NCBI RefSeq assembly: GCF_009720385.1
Contig: NZ_ML769306.1
Span: 1-64,000 of the forward strand
Reading direction: 5' to 3'
Length of the DNA: 64,000 nucleotides
From: Catellatospora vulcania
GTDB taxonomy: Bacteria; Actinomycetota; Actinomycetes; Mycobacteriales; Micromonosporaceae
Within the stretch, counting starts at the first letter, position 1. The number at the start of each line of letters is the position of its first letter. Below are positions 37,633-45,515 of the stretch, in pieces. The translations under genes and the position numbers were made by a program. The notes under the pieces were generated by a model, which saw nothing but the letters and a program-made list of their open reading frames with translations, searched no databases and was not told the origin of the DNA.

Positions 37633-37664
37633 GGCTCCCGCCCGGCGCGCGCCGGGCGGGAGCC
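37633..37664. terminator. Terminator hairpin after S51 gene
   Basis: A 14-bp perfect stem (37633-37646 with 37651-37664) and 4-base loop lie just beyond the stop at 37670 on the minus strand, before the rpiR-type gene begins. Confidence 0.7.
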
Positions 37665-37669
37665 GCCGG

Positions 37670-39094
37670 TCACTTGGCCACGGTGCAGGAGTATGCCGCC
37701 GAGCCGGCGCCGGAGTAGGCCTCCAGCTCGATGTAGACGGTGGCGCTGCCCGAGGCGGTGCGGGTGTAGGTGAGCGATTCGTCGGCGCCCGCGCCGTCGT
37801 TGACCGAGCGCACCAGCGTGCTGCCGGAGGAGCTGAGCAGGTACAGGTCGGCGTCGTAGGCCGACGGGATCGCGCAGTTGACGGTGATGGTCTGACCCGA
37901 GGCCAGGGTGGTGGCGAAGTAGTCGCGGTCGGAGCTGCTGCCCATGTTCCCGGTGACGGTGGCGGGGTAGGTCAGCGATGCGATGCTGTCGGCGGCCGTG
38001 CGGGAGTCGTTGGGCTCGGTTTCGGCGTGGGTGGAGCCGCCCCCGCCCCCGCCGCCGGGCGGCGGGCAGGAGGTCAGCGGGGTGCCGCTGTACAGGTTGG
38101 CGTCGGCGACGCCGTTGGTGACGCTGCGCAGGTAGTAGCCGCACGTGGGCCGGTTGGCGAAGTCGTAGGTCTGGCCGGCGGTCAGTTTCCAGATCTTGAA
38201 CCCGGAGAAGCTGAGCGACTGCCCGGCCACGGCCCGCTCGGGCTGGTGGTCGCCGAGCACCACGTACGCGCTCGGCCCGGTGAGGGTGGCTTTGCCCGCG
38301 GCGTCGATGAACAGCGAAGCGCCCTCCTCCACGCCGACACCCCAGGCCGCGCCGCCGCTGGTCAGCCCGTCCTTGACGGACCGGGCCACGAAGGCCATGA
38401 GGCGTCCCATGCGGTCGCGGGCGACGAAGTGGGAGTCGTTGATCGTGTTGGCGTAGTTCGGCCACTCGAACATGGCGGTGGTGAAGCTGATGTAGCTGTC
38501 GTAGGGGTCGGCCAGCGCCTCGCTGGACAGCACGCTGCCGGTGCAGGCGTCGTACACGACGTCGCTGTTGATGTGGTGCCCGGCGCTGCCCCCGCCGACG
38601 CCGCCGCCCTTGGCGACCACCGACTGGACCGAGGCACGCAGCGCGGTGCCCTTCCAGTTGGCGTAGCGGCACTGGTCGCCGCCGGCGAAGTAGACGAACT
38701 CGGCGTTGCGGATGTCGGTGTTGACCTGGCTGTTGTTGCCGTCATTGGTGGCGGTCAGGGTCAGCGTGGTGCAGGAGTTGACGTTGGCCAGGCCGACGAT
38801 GGTGTCGCACTCGGGGGTCTTGCTGCCCGAGCTCGGCGCGGATCCGGCCACGACGGTGACGTCGATGCTGCCGCTGCCGCCGCGGATGGCGTCCACGGCC
38901 TTGCTCATCGTGGCGGCGACGACGGCACCGGAGCCGTTCATCGTGTACGCGGGCCCGGACCAGGTGGTGCGGTTGACATCGGTGGCGCTGCCCTGGCGGA
39001 CCCGGGTCACGGAGGCGTGCGCCGGGGTGCCGATAAGGGTGCCTGCCAGCACGGCGACGGTGGTCGCTGCGGCCAGGCGGGAGATGGGGGGCAT
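37670..39094 (-). CDS. Secreted cyanophycinase-like peptidase (S51) with PPC domain
   Basis: 474 aa from ATG 39094, which has GAGGAGG upstream; a longer frame starts at 39178. A signal peptide ends near THASV-like TPAHAS (about residue 27). The S51 core contains VYFAGGDQCRYANW and GGGVGGGSAGHHI, whose Ser is the predicted nucleophile, then VGVEEGASL. After a CPPPGGGGGGGSTH linker, the last 95 residues form a bacterial pre-peptidase C-terminal (PPC) domain (ETEPNDSRTAADSI, RDYFATTLASGQTITV), common on secreted hydrolases. It would cleave cyanophycin or beta-aspartyl peptides outside the cell. It is divergent from a second S51 gene. Confidence 0.83.
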   Translation of the reverse strand: MPPISRLAAATTVAVLAGTLIGTPAHASVTRVRQGSATDVNRTTWSGPAYTMNGSGAVVAATMSKAVDAIRGGSGSIDVTVVAGSAPSSGSKTPECDTIVGLANVNSCTTLTLTATNDGNNSQVNTDIRNAEFVYFAGGDQCRYANWKGTALRASVQSVVAKGGGVGGGSAGHHINSDVVYDACTGSVLSSEALADPYDSYISFTTAMFEWPNYANTINDSHFVARDRMGRLMAFVARSVKDGLTSGGAAWGVGVEEGASLFIDAAGKATLTGPSAYVVLGDHQPERAVAGQSLSFSGFKIWKLTAGQTYDFANRPTCGYYLRSVTNGVADANLYSGTPLTSCPPPGGGGGGGSTHAETEPNDSRTAADSIASLTYPATVTGNMGSSSDRDYFATTLASGQTITVNCAIPSAYDADLYLLSSSGSTLVRSVNDGAGADESLTYTRTASGSATVYIELEAYSGAGSAAYSCTVAK

Positions 39095-39190
39095 AGATCC
39101 TCCTCGACGGATCCCACCACGCTGGGATGTATCGCACCGTACAGTCGAGGCTGATTCTTGTACATCTGTAGTTTCCATTACTTACACGGC

Positions 39191-39206
39191 CGTAACGTTC
39201 GTTACA
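39191..39206. promoter_or_regulatory. Putative RpiR operator between divergent S51 genes
   Basis: CGTAAC-GTTC-GTTACA has the same 6-4-6 dyad as 36684-36699. Another TTGTAACG half-site lies at 39229-39236. It sits between the divergent starts at 39094 and 39351. Confidence 0.6.
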
Positions 39207-39350
39207 TCTAGACGTACAGTACGCGAGCTTGTAACGTGCTGTCGCGTCGCCCGCACCGCGCCGACACCCAGTCCGGCTCCGTCCGCCGCTTGGAACCCCA
39301 ATCCCACCGCGCGGCGGCGGGCGGAGCCTCCCACCCCCGGGAGGCACCCC

Positions 39351-40553
39351 ATGACCCGACGACGCACCCTGCTCGCCGGCGCCCTCGGCGCAGCCGCGCT
39401 CACCACCTTCGGCCCCGCCGCACCCGCCACCGCCGCGGGCCCCCGCCGCGGCCCGCTCATCCTGGTCGGCGGCTCCCTCGCCGACGACAACACCGAGATC
39501 TACGGCGAGATCGTCCGCCGCGCCGGCGGCCCCGCGGCCCGCATCGGCGTGCTCACCGCCGCATCCATCCCACCCAGCCAGGACCCCGACGCCGGGACTC
39601 CCGACGCGATCAACAGCCAGACCAACGGGCAGTACTACGCCGACCTGCTGCGCTCCCACGGCGCCGGCGACGCCGTATGGATCCCCGTCGACCTCGACCG
39701 CATCACCGCCGCCGACGACCCCGCCGTAGCCGCCCTCGCCGCCGGCTGCACCGGCTTCTTCTTCGGCGGCGGCGACCAGTTCCGCTACGTCACCACCCTG
39801 CTGCACGGCGACGCCCACACCGACACCCTCGTGCTCGCCGCCATCCGACGCCGCCACCGCGCCGGAGCGGTCATCGCCGGCAGCAGCGCCGGAGCCCAGA
39901 TCCAGCAGGCCGCCGACATGGTCACCGGCGGCGAGAGCTACGAAGCCCTGCGCGACGGCGCCCAGCCCGGCTACTTCGACGACCCGAACACCAGCGGCTA
40001 CTGGCCCGCCGGCGGGTTCGGACTGCTCACCTCCGGGCTCATCGACACCCACTTCTCCGCCTACGGCCGCCTCGGCCGCGCCGTCCGACTCGCCGAAGAC
40101 ACCGGCCACGACCGGGTCTACGGCCTCGACCCGAACACGGCGCTGCTGGTCACCGACCCGGGCAGCAGCGACGAGCGCAGCCGCGTCCTGGGCGCCGGCG
40201 GCGTCAACCTGCTCGACCTGCGCGACGGCGTCCGCTGGAGCCACCTCACCGCCGGCTTCGCCTACCACCCCGCCACCCGCCGTGTCCGCGTCCCGCACAC
40301 CCTGCGGCAGCTGCGGCCCGGCGGCGCACGCACCATCGCCGACAGCAGCGACGTCTTCGGCGACGACGTGGCCACCGCCCTGGCCCTGGAACTGGCCGGC
40401 TCCCGCGACGGCACGGTGGTGGGCCACACGCGCCAGCAGGACCCGCGCTTCGCGGTGACGCTGGCCAAACGTCCCGGGTTCACGGCCTACACCGCCGACG
40501 GCCACACCGCGGCCGCGTTCTGCGATCTCGCCGTCCACATCCGGCAGGTCTGA
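39351..40553 (+). CDS. Secreted cyanophycinase-like peptidase (S51)
   Basis: 400 aa from ATG 39351 with GGGAGG seven bases upstream. The twin-arginine-like signal MTRRRTLLAGALGAAAL leads to cleavage near PATAAG. S51 motifs are LILVGGSLADDN, FFFGGGDQFRYVTTLL and VIAGSSAGAQI, with predicted nucleophile Ser at about residue 179, followed by LIDTHFSAYGRLGR, whose DTHF block is typical of cyanophycinase. The family hydrolyses multi-arginyl-poly-aspartate to beta-Asp-Arg dipeptides. The substrate here is inferred. It is followed by a 16-bp hairpin. Confidence 0.85.
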   Translation: MTRRRTLLAGALGAAALTTFGPAAPATAAGPRRGPLILVGGSLADDNTEIYGEIVRRAGGPAARIGVLTAASIPPSQDPDAGTPDAINSQTNGQYYADLLRSHGAGDAVWIPVDLDRITAADDPAVAALAAGCTGFFFGGGDQFRYVTTLLHGDAHTDTLVLAAIRRRHRAGAVIAGSSAGAQIQQAADMVTGGESYEALRDGAQPGYFDDPNTSGYWPAGGFGLLTSGLIDTHFSAYGRLGRAVRLAEDTGHDRVYGLDPNTALLVTDPGSSDERSRVLGAGGVNLLDLRDGVRWSHLTAGFAYHPATRRVRVPHTLRQLRPGGARTIADSSDVFGDDVATALALELAGSRDGTVVGHTRQQDPRFAVTLAKRPGFTAYTADGHTAAAFCDLAVHIRQV

Positions 40554-40556
40554 CGG

Positions 40557-40602
40557 GAGCGGGCGGGTCCGGCGCGCGACCGCCCGCCGGACCCGCCCGC
40601 TC
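40557..40602 (+). terminator. Terminator hairpin after S51 gene
   Basis: A perfect 16-bp GC-rich stem (40557-40572 with 40587-40602) begins three bases after the stop at 40553. Confidence 0.72.
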
Positions 40603-40659
40603 ACCGGCCGGGCGTACCCGGACCGCCCGCGGCCGGCGCCTCACCCGACCATGCGGCAA

Positions 40660-40693
40660 GGCCGGCGCCGGGTACGCGGACCCGGCGCCGGCC
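40660..40693 (-). terminator. Terminator hairpin after sortase gene
   Basis: A 14-bp perfect stem (40660-40673 with 40680-40693) with a 6-base loop lies just beyond the sortase stop at 40698, reading leftward. Confidence 0.68.
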
Positions 40694-40697
40694 GCGG

Positions 40698-41390
40698 TCA
40701 CACCGCCCTGGCGGTGACGACGATGTTGTCCCGGTAGTGCCGGCTCGCCTCGTCGAACGGGCCGCCGCACGTGATCAGGCTCAGCCGCAGCGCCCCGTCG
40801 CGGGCGAAGTAGCGCGCCAAAGGGATCTTCGTCTTGCGGAACTGCTCGACGGCGACGACCTGGAACCGCACCACACGGGCGGCCCGGTCGCCAACCTCGA
40901 CCTGGTCGCCCGCGTCCAGCTCACGCAGGCCGAAGAAGGCGCCCTTGCCCTGCGCCGCGCTGTCGACGTGCCCGGCGATGACGATGGACCCGCCGGTGGC
41001 CTCGAGACCTGGTCCGAACCGGTACCAGCCGACGCTGTCGACGCTGGGCGGCACGGCGAAGTCGCCCGTGCGCGGGTCGATGCCGACCGCCTGGACCCGG
41101 GCGTCGAGTCCCATGGCGGAGATCCGCAGCCGCACCGGCGCGACGACCTTGCCGGCCTGCGGCAGCGCGCCCGGCTGGACCGGCACCGCAGTTGCCTGCG
41201 CTGTTGGCGCCGGCGACGGGCTCGCCAGTGCCTCGACGTCGGCGGAGGGTTCGTCGGCCCGGGGGCCCGTACAGCCGGTGGCCAGCAGCGCTGCCGCCCC
41301 CAGGGATCCGGTGAGCAGGTTCCGGCGGGACATGACGGGACGGCGCGCCCCGTGGTGACGGGGCGCGCCGGCGAAGTACGACCTCATCAC
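40698..41390 (-). CDS. Class F sortase
   Basis: 230 aa from GTG 41390; ATG 41387 overlaps the stop of the upstream DUF4397 gene. The SRRNLLTGSLGAAALLATGC segment is a signal, possibly a lipoprotein one. After a Pro/Ala linker comes the sortase barrel: LRISAMGLDARV, VGWYRFGPG, IVIAGHVDS (catalytic His), LSLITCGG (catalytic Cys) and HYRDNIVV (catalytic Arg). Class F enzymes of actinobacteria pair with secreted partner proteins. It is translationally coupled to the DUF4397 gene. Confidence 0.9.
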   Translation of the reverse strand: MMRSYFAGAPRHHGARRPVMSRRNLLTGSLGAAALLATGCTGPRADEPSADVEALASPSPAPTAQATAVPVQPGALPQAGKVVAPVRLRISAMGLDARVQAVGIDPRTGDFAVPPSVDSVGWYRFGPGLEATGGSIVIAGHVDSAAQGKGAFFGLRELDAGDQVEVGDRAARVVRFQVVAVEQFRKTKIPLARYFARDGALRLSLITCGGPFDEASRHYRDNIVVTARAV

Positions 41391-42217
41391 CTGGTGGTGC
41401 GCCGGGTCGCCAGCCGGACACTACCGGCGGTGAGCAGCAGCAGGACCGCGACGCCCGCGGCCAGCCACCACACGTTCACGCCCGGCTCGTCGGCCAGACC
41501 GCCGTCGCCGCTGGGCACGCCACCGGGAGCGGAGTGCAGGCCGCTGATGACCTGCGCCACCACCCCCAGGGTCTTGTCCTGCGCCGAGCCGGTGGCGTAG
41601 ACGATGGTGGCGGTGCCCTCCTTGAGGTCGACGTCGGTGGCGGGGATCGCCACTGTCGTCGTGCCGGCCAGCACCACATCGGCGCTCACGGTGCCGGCAG
41701 CGAGGTCCGCCTTGGCCTCGTTCGGGTTGGTCAGGTTCTTGAACACCGGGGTTCCACCGGCGCGCACGTCGACCGCGGGCGCGGCCGCGGTGTGCCGCAC
41801 GATCAGGCGCGCCTTGCCTGCGCCGACCTTGCTGACGTCGTTGACGAACGGGGTGATCTTCGGCTTCCCGGCCTCGTCGAGGTGCGCGACGAGGCTGATG
41901 TTCGCGCCGCCGGGAACCGCGGCGCCGTCGACCGACAGGATCGCCTTGTCGATCGGCTCACCGGGCTTGGTCAGGTCGATGTCGTAGGAGCCCTCCGCCA
42001 GGTCCAGCGGTCCGGCGACATCGCCTGGCTTGAAGTTCTTCAGGGTGGCCTTGCCGTTGACGTAGACGTCGACCGGCGTGGCGGGAATGCCGTGCACCAC
42101 AGAGACCTTCGACGTGGCAGCGTGCGCGGGCATCGCCGTGGCCAGGCCGCCGGCGGCGGTCACGGCCGCCGTGACTGCGCCCAGCGCCAGCAGGCGGCGC
42201 ACGATCGAGGTAGGCAT
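41387..42217 (-). CDS. Secreted DUF4397 protein with C-terminal membrane anchor
   Basis: 276 aa from ATG 42217 with an AGAGAAG site. A signal peptide ends MPAHAA (about 31-32). Two DUF4397 repeats follow: VSVVHGIPATPVDVYVNG (about 38) and ARLIVRHTAAAPAVDVRAGG (about 140). A TATIVYATGS strand, a Gly/Pro linker, one membrane helix and an RLATRRTTR tail complete it. Proteins of this type anchor at the cell surface. It forms an operon with the class F sortase and is divergent from an ECF sigma gene that probably controls it. Confidence 0.9.
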   Translation of the reverse strand: MPTSIVRRLLALGAVTAAVTAAGGLATAMPAHAATSKVSVVHGIPATPVDVYVNGKATLKNFKPGDVAGPLDLAEGSYDIDLTKPGEPIDKAILSVDGAAVPGGANISLVAHLDEAGKPKITPFVNDVSKVGAGKARLIVRHTAAAPAVDVRAGGTPVFKNLTNPNEAKADLAAGTVSADVVLAGTTTVAIPATDVDLKEGTATIVYATGSAQDKTLGVVAQVISGLHSAPGGVPSGDGGLADEPGVNVWWLAAGVAVLLLLTAGSVRLATRRTTR

Positions 42218-42273
42218 CAGCTTCTCTTCTCTTGTCGTCTGGTCCAGACGGTCGTCTGCGCCGTCATGGGGGG

Positions 42274-42301
42274 CTACGACACCCGCGCCGCCCGTGGATG
42301 C
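42274..42301 (-). promoter_or_regulatory. ECF-type promoter for DUF4397-sortase operon
   Basis: Reading leftward: GCATCC (42301-42296), 17 bases, then CGTAG (42278-42274). It lies 57 bases from the ATG at 42217 and is the mirror image of the promoter at 42325-42352. Confidence 0.68.
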
Positions 42302-42324
42302 GGACAGAGAAGTACGTCTCCTTC

Positions 42325-42352
42325 GCATCCACGGGCGCGGTCGCGGTCGTAT
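42325..42352 (+). promoter_or_regulatory. ECF-type promoter for sigma gene (autoregulation)
   Basis: GCATCC (42325-42330), 17 bases, CGTAT (42348-42352). The spacer opening ACGGGCG is shared with the divergent promoter. The start codon follows about 40 bases on. The sequence resembles the CCATCC-N17 type of SigK-group promoters (family knowledge). Confidence 0.68.
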
Positions 42353-42392
42353 GCATCCGTGAAGGGGCTTCTGCGCCGCGAAGGGAGGCGGT

Positions 42393-43013
42393 GTGAGTGC
42401 AGCGGCTACAGTCCTGTCGACTCCACGGAAGGCGATCCCTCTGGTGACCGAGCAACGCGAGGAAACCGCCGTGATCGACGCCGACGCTCTTGCCGAGAGG
42501 TTCACGGCCGGCGACGAGGCGGCACTGCGTGAAACGTATGACCGCCACGGCGCAGCCGTGTACCACCTGGCATCACGGTCACTGCGCAACCGCGGTGACG
42601 CCGAGGACATCACCCAGGCGGTGTTCGTGTCGGCGTGGCTGAGCCGAGCCACGTTCGACCCAGCACGCGGCAGCCTCCTGGGATGGCTGCTGGCCATCAC
42701 CCGCCGCAAGATCATAGATCTGGTACGGGTGCGCCAACGCGCCGAGCGGGTCGAAGAGGTGATCCGCCGCCAGCCCGAGCCTGCGCCCGAGGCCTCCGCC
42801 GAACAGGTCGTCGACCAGCTCGTCGTCGCCGACGAGCTGGCCAGGCTGCCCGCCGACCAGCGGACCGTGCTCGAGCTGGCCTTCTACGATGACCTGACAC
42901 ATCAGCAGATATCAGAGCGGACGGGCTTGGCCCTCGGCACCGTCAAGAGCCACATTCGGCGTGGCATGGGTGCCATCAAGCGGCGCTGGGAGGTGGACAG
43001 TGAAGCATATTGA
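42393..43013 (+). CDS. ECF RNA polymerase sigma factor (SigK-like)
   Basis: 206 aa from GTG 42393 with GGGAGG just upstream. Region 2 is LRETYDRHGAAVYHLASRSLRNRGDAEDITQAVFVSAW; region 4 is LPADQRTVLELAFYDDLTHQQISERTGLALGTVKSHIRRGM. This is an extracytoplasmic-function sigma factor that would recognise the two matching promoters in the upstream intergenic region, one being its own. Its 3' end overlaps the anti-sigma gene by 14 bases, tying their synthesis. Group assignment to the SigK/RskA type rests on the partner. Confidence 0.9.
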   Translation: MSAAATVLSTPRKAIPLVTEQREETAVIDADALAERFTAGDEAALRETYDRHGAAVYHLASRSLRNRGDAEDITQAVFVSAWLSRATFDPARGSLLGWLLAITRRKIIDLVRVRQRAERVEEVIRRQPEPAPEASAEQVVDQLVVADELARLPADQRTVLELAFYDDLTHQQISERTGLALGTVKSHIRRGMGAIKRRWEVDSEAY

Positions 43014-43785
43014 GCAAGACGAGCTGATCCTGCTGGCTTTCGCCGATCTCTCCGAAAAGCCCGAGGCCGTCAAGCACCTGGCCGTCTGCGGCGCATGCCG
43101 CCAGGAGGTGGCCGCGATGCAGCAGCTCGCCGGCATCGTGTCACAGGCCCGCGAGATGCGCGCACTGCCCGCTCCCCCGCCTGGCGTGTGGGCGGCGATC
43201 GCGGCGCAGACCGGAGCCGTTCGCCGTTCGCCGCAGTCGGCAGGCAGCGGTCCGGCGGCTCCACCGCCGATCAGCGGCGCCACCGCAGCAGCCCGTCCCG
43301 CCGACGGCCGTCCGCGCGGCGCCACCGGACCGACACGTCCCGGCGGCCGGCGCAGGTGGCTGCGGTTGGCGATGACCGCGGCCGTCGTGGTGACCGCGGT
43401 CGCCGTGGGCGCGGTCGGGGGCGTCTGGTGGAGCAGGCCCCAGGCGCCGGCACAGCCGGCGGTGCTGGCCGCCGCCGACCTGGCGGCCTTCGGCGACACC
43501 CCCGCCTCGGCACTCGGACGTGCCCAGGTCGTGCAAGGTCACCGGCTGCGATTGCAGGTGAACGGCCTGCCCGCGGTCGACGGCTACTACGAGGTGTGGC
43601 TCATCGACCCCGACACCCTGCGGATGTTCTCCATCGGCACGCTCGGGGCCGGCGCCGACAGCGAGTTCACGTTGCCGCCCGATGCCGATCTGAGCACCTA
43701 CCGCCTGGTCGACGTCTCGGCCGAGCACTTCGACAACAACACCGCCCACTCCGGTGACAGCCTGCTGCGCGGGCTGCTGGCCTGA
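43000..43785 (+). CDS. Membrane anti-sigma factor (RskA-like)
   Basis: 261 aa from GTG 43000 with GGGAGG upstream, overlapping the sigma gene. The N-terminal zinc-binding anti-sigma segment has HLAVCGAC (H-x3-C-x2-C). A basic Pro-rich linker precedes one membrane helix (LRLAMTAAVVVTAVAVGAVGGVW). The extracytoplasmic RskA domain contains YYEVWLIDPDTLRMFSIGTL. It would hold the sigma factor inactive until the outer domain is cleaved. The signal is unknown. Confidence 0.9.
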   Translation: MKHIEQDELILLAFADLSEKPEAVKHLAVCGACRQEVAAMQQLAGIVSQAREMRALPAPPPGVWAAIAAQTGAVRRSPQSAGSGPAAPPPISGATAAARPADGRPRGATGPTRPGGRRRWLRLAMTAAVVVTAVAVGAVGGVWWSRPQAPAQPAVLAAADLAAFGDTPASALGRAQVVQGHRLRLQVNGLPAVDGYYEVWLIDPDTLRMFSIGTLGAGADSEFTLPPDADLSTYRLVDVSAEHFDNNTAHSGDSLLRGLLA

Positions 43786-43887
43786 GCCCGCTGGCAGGCG
43801 CACGACAGGAGGCGTACACGATGATCTGCACATGCGGCCGGTGGCCGCGGCGAGACGGTTCGGCCTGCGGTGCGGGGCGGTGACCGG

Positions 43888-44253
43888 ATGGCCGCGGTCT
43901 CGATCGACCTTCCCGGAGGCCTGAGCAGCACGGCGGTGGCGCGCGAGTTCGCGGGGCTGCTGGTGCGGTCGTGGCGGATCGGCCACTGCCGTGCCGACAT
44001 CCTGATGCTGGCTTCGGAGCTGGTCAGCAACGCCGTGCTGCACGGCGGCGGCGCGGTGACGATGAGCCTGGAGCGCACCGGTGAGTTCCTGCGCATCGAA
44101 GTCGCCGACCGCAGCCCGCAACCGCCGGTGCCCCGCCAGCCCGATGTCGAGGGCGGGTTCGGGATGGGCATCGTCCATCGGCTCTCGCCCCGGTGGGGTG
44201 TGCGCAGCGTGCTGGGCGGGAAGGTGGTCTGGGCCGACTACCGCCTGCCGTGA
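43888..44253 (+). CDS. ATP-binding protein, anti-sigma kinase-like (HATPase)
   Basis: 121 aa from ATG 43888; GTG 43870 adds six residues. It has the GHKL ATPase fold of RsbW/SpoIIAB-like proteins: ILMLASELVSNAVLHGGG (N box), LRIEVADRSPQPP (G1 box D) and GGFGMGIVHRLSPRWGV (G2 box). Small actinobacterial members regulate sigma factors or anti-anti-sigma proteins by phosphorylation or binding. It lies about 100 bases after the anti-sigma gene on the same strand, possibly with its own promoter. The partner is unknown. Confidence 0.8.
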   Translation: MAAVSIDLPGGLSSTAVAREFAGLLVRSWRIGHCRADILMLASELVSNAVLHGGGAVTMSLERTGEFLRIEVADRSPQPPVPRQPDVEGGFGMGIVHRLSPRWGVRSVLGGKVVWADYRLP

Positions 44254-44339
44254 CCAGTCCTGCGGCCGGGCCGGCCAGGATCGTTGCGCCATACGGCGTG
44301 GCTGTTCCGGCCGTGGGTCCTGCCCGGGCGGGTGCGTGC

Positions 44340-45359
44340 TCAGGCCGAGTGCCGCCAGACGACCGGCGACGGCAGCAGCATGCTCTGTGGCACGTCGCCC
44401 TGGCCGAGGATCTGGCGGTGCACGATCTCCGCCGCGTTCTGGCCGATCTCGCGGGCCGGCTGATGGACGGTCGACAGCGGCGGCTGGGTGCGGGCCGCCC
44501 ATGCGCTGTCGTCGAACCCCACCACTCCGACGTCTGCCGGGACCTCGCGGCCGGCTTCGCGCAGGACCTGCATCGCCCCGGCCGCGACGGCGTCGGATGC
44601 GGCGAAGACGCCGTCGACGGCGGGTTCGCGGTGCAGCAGTTCCCGCATGCCGTTGACGCCGCCGGCGTAGTCGTAGTGCGGCACCTCGGCCACCAGGTCG
44701 GGGTCGAACAGGTCGCCGAGCGCTTCGCGGAAGCCGGTGAGGCGGTCGACGCCGGAGTCGCGGTTGAGCGCCGGTGCGATCATGGCGATGCGGCGGCGGC
44801 CGGTCGCCATGAGCCGCCGGGTGATCTCCTTGGCCGAGCCGGCGTTGTCGATGCCCACGAACGGTATGGCGTGGTTGAGGTCGGGTGGATGTCCCACGTA
44901 GACCGCGGGCAAGCCGATCTGGCCGATGAGTTTGGTGATCGGGTCGTAGGCGCGTGCGGACACGATGATCGCGCCGTCGACGAATCCGCCGCTGAGGTAG
45001 CGCGCGACGCGCTCGGTGTCGCGGTCGGAGTCGACGACGAGGCTGACCATCTGGTAGCCGGCCAGGGACAGCACCGCGTTGGCGCCGAGCATGATGGCCC
45101 CGATGTTGGGGTCCTCCAGCAGCACGGTGTGGGGTTCGAGGGCGAGGAATCCGACGGCTTCGGAGCGGCGGCGTTTGAGGTTGCGGGCCGCGGTGTTGGG
45201 GACGTAGCCGACCTCGGCGATGGCCGCCTCGATGGCGGTGCGGGCTTCCGGTGACACGTAGCCGCCGTTGAGCACGCGGTTGACCGTCCCGCGGGACACT
45301 CCCGCCGCGGCGGCGATGTCCTTCACGGTGGCTCGCCGGGGTGCACCGGAGGTCGTCAC
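44340..45359 (-). CDS. LacI family transcriptional regulator
   Basis: 339 aa from GTG 45359; longer in-frame starts run into the operator region. The HTH ATVKDIAAAAGVSRGTVNRVLNG and hinge VPNTAARNLKRRRS are followed by a periplasmic-binding-like ligand domain ending GVVGFDDSAWAARTQPPLSTVHQP. It is divergent from the GH42-ABC operon and very probably its repressor, with galactoside-type sugar as inducer (inference). Two 18-bp dyads in the intergenic region are candidate operators. Confidence 0.92.
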   Translation of the reverse strand: MTTSGAPRRATVKDIAAAAGVSRGTVNRVLNGGYVSPEARTAIEAAIAEVGYVPNTAARNLKRRRSEAVGFLALEPHTVLLEDPNIGAIMLGANAVLSLAGYQMVSLVVDSDRDTERVARYLSGGFVDGAIIVSARAYDPITKLIGQIGLPAVYVGHPPDLNHAIPFVGIDNAGSAKEITRRLMATGRRRIAMIAPALNRDSGVDRLTGFREALGDLFDPDLVAEVPHYDYAGGVNGMRELLHREPAVDGVFAASDAVAAGAMQVLREAGREVPADVGVVGFDDSAWAARTQPPLSTVHQPAREIGQNAAEIVHRQILGQGDVPQSMLLPSPVVWRHSA

Positions 45360-45409
45360 GCGGTCACTGTAAACGACGGTATTGACGCCGCCCAGCCCCA
45401 TGGCTAGCG

Positions 45410-45427
45410 TGTGTGCTCGTTCACACA
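45410..45427. promoter_or_regulatory. LacI-family operator 1
   Basis: TGTGTG-CTCGTT-CACACA, a perfect 6-bp dyad with a 6-base centre, lies in the lacI-type/GH42 intergenic region. Confidence 0.75.
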
Positions 45428-45456
45428 TTCGCCATACGGATGTCATCCCGGTCGAA

Positions 45457-45474
45457 TGTGTGCTCGTGCACACA
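45457..45474. promoter_or_regulatory. LacI-family operator 2
   Basis: TGTGTG-CTCGTG-CACACA differs from operator 1 by one central base. The centres are 47 bp apart. It ends 42 bases before the GH42 start codon. Confidence 0.75.
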
Positions 45475-45515
45475 CGCTCTACCTGGGCAAACGCCTGAGC
45501 ACAGAGGAAAGGTCC

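Noticed and set aside
38742-40604. 620-codon minus-strand frame opposite the S51 gene
   Set aside because: It is Gly/Ala/Val-rich without motifs and overlaps the well-supported cyanophycinase-like genes and their promoter region.
42291-42335. Inverted repeat read as a terminator or attenuator
   Set aside because: It is better explained as two divergent promoters with matching GCATCC elements and equal 17-base spacers.
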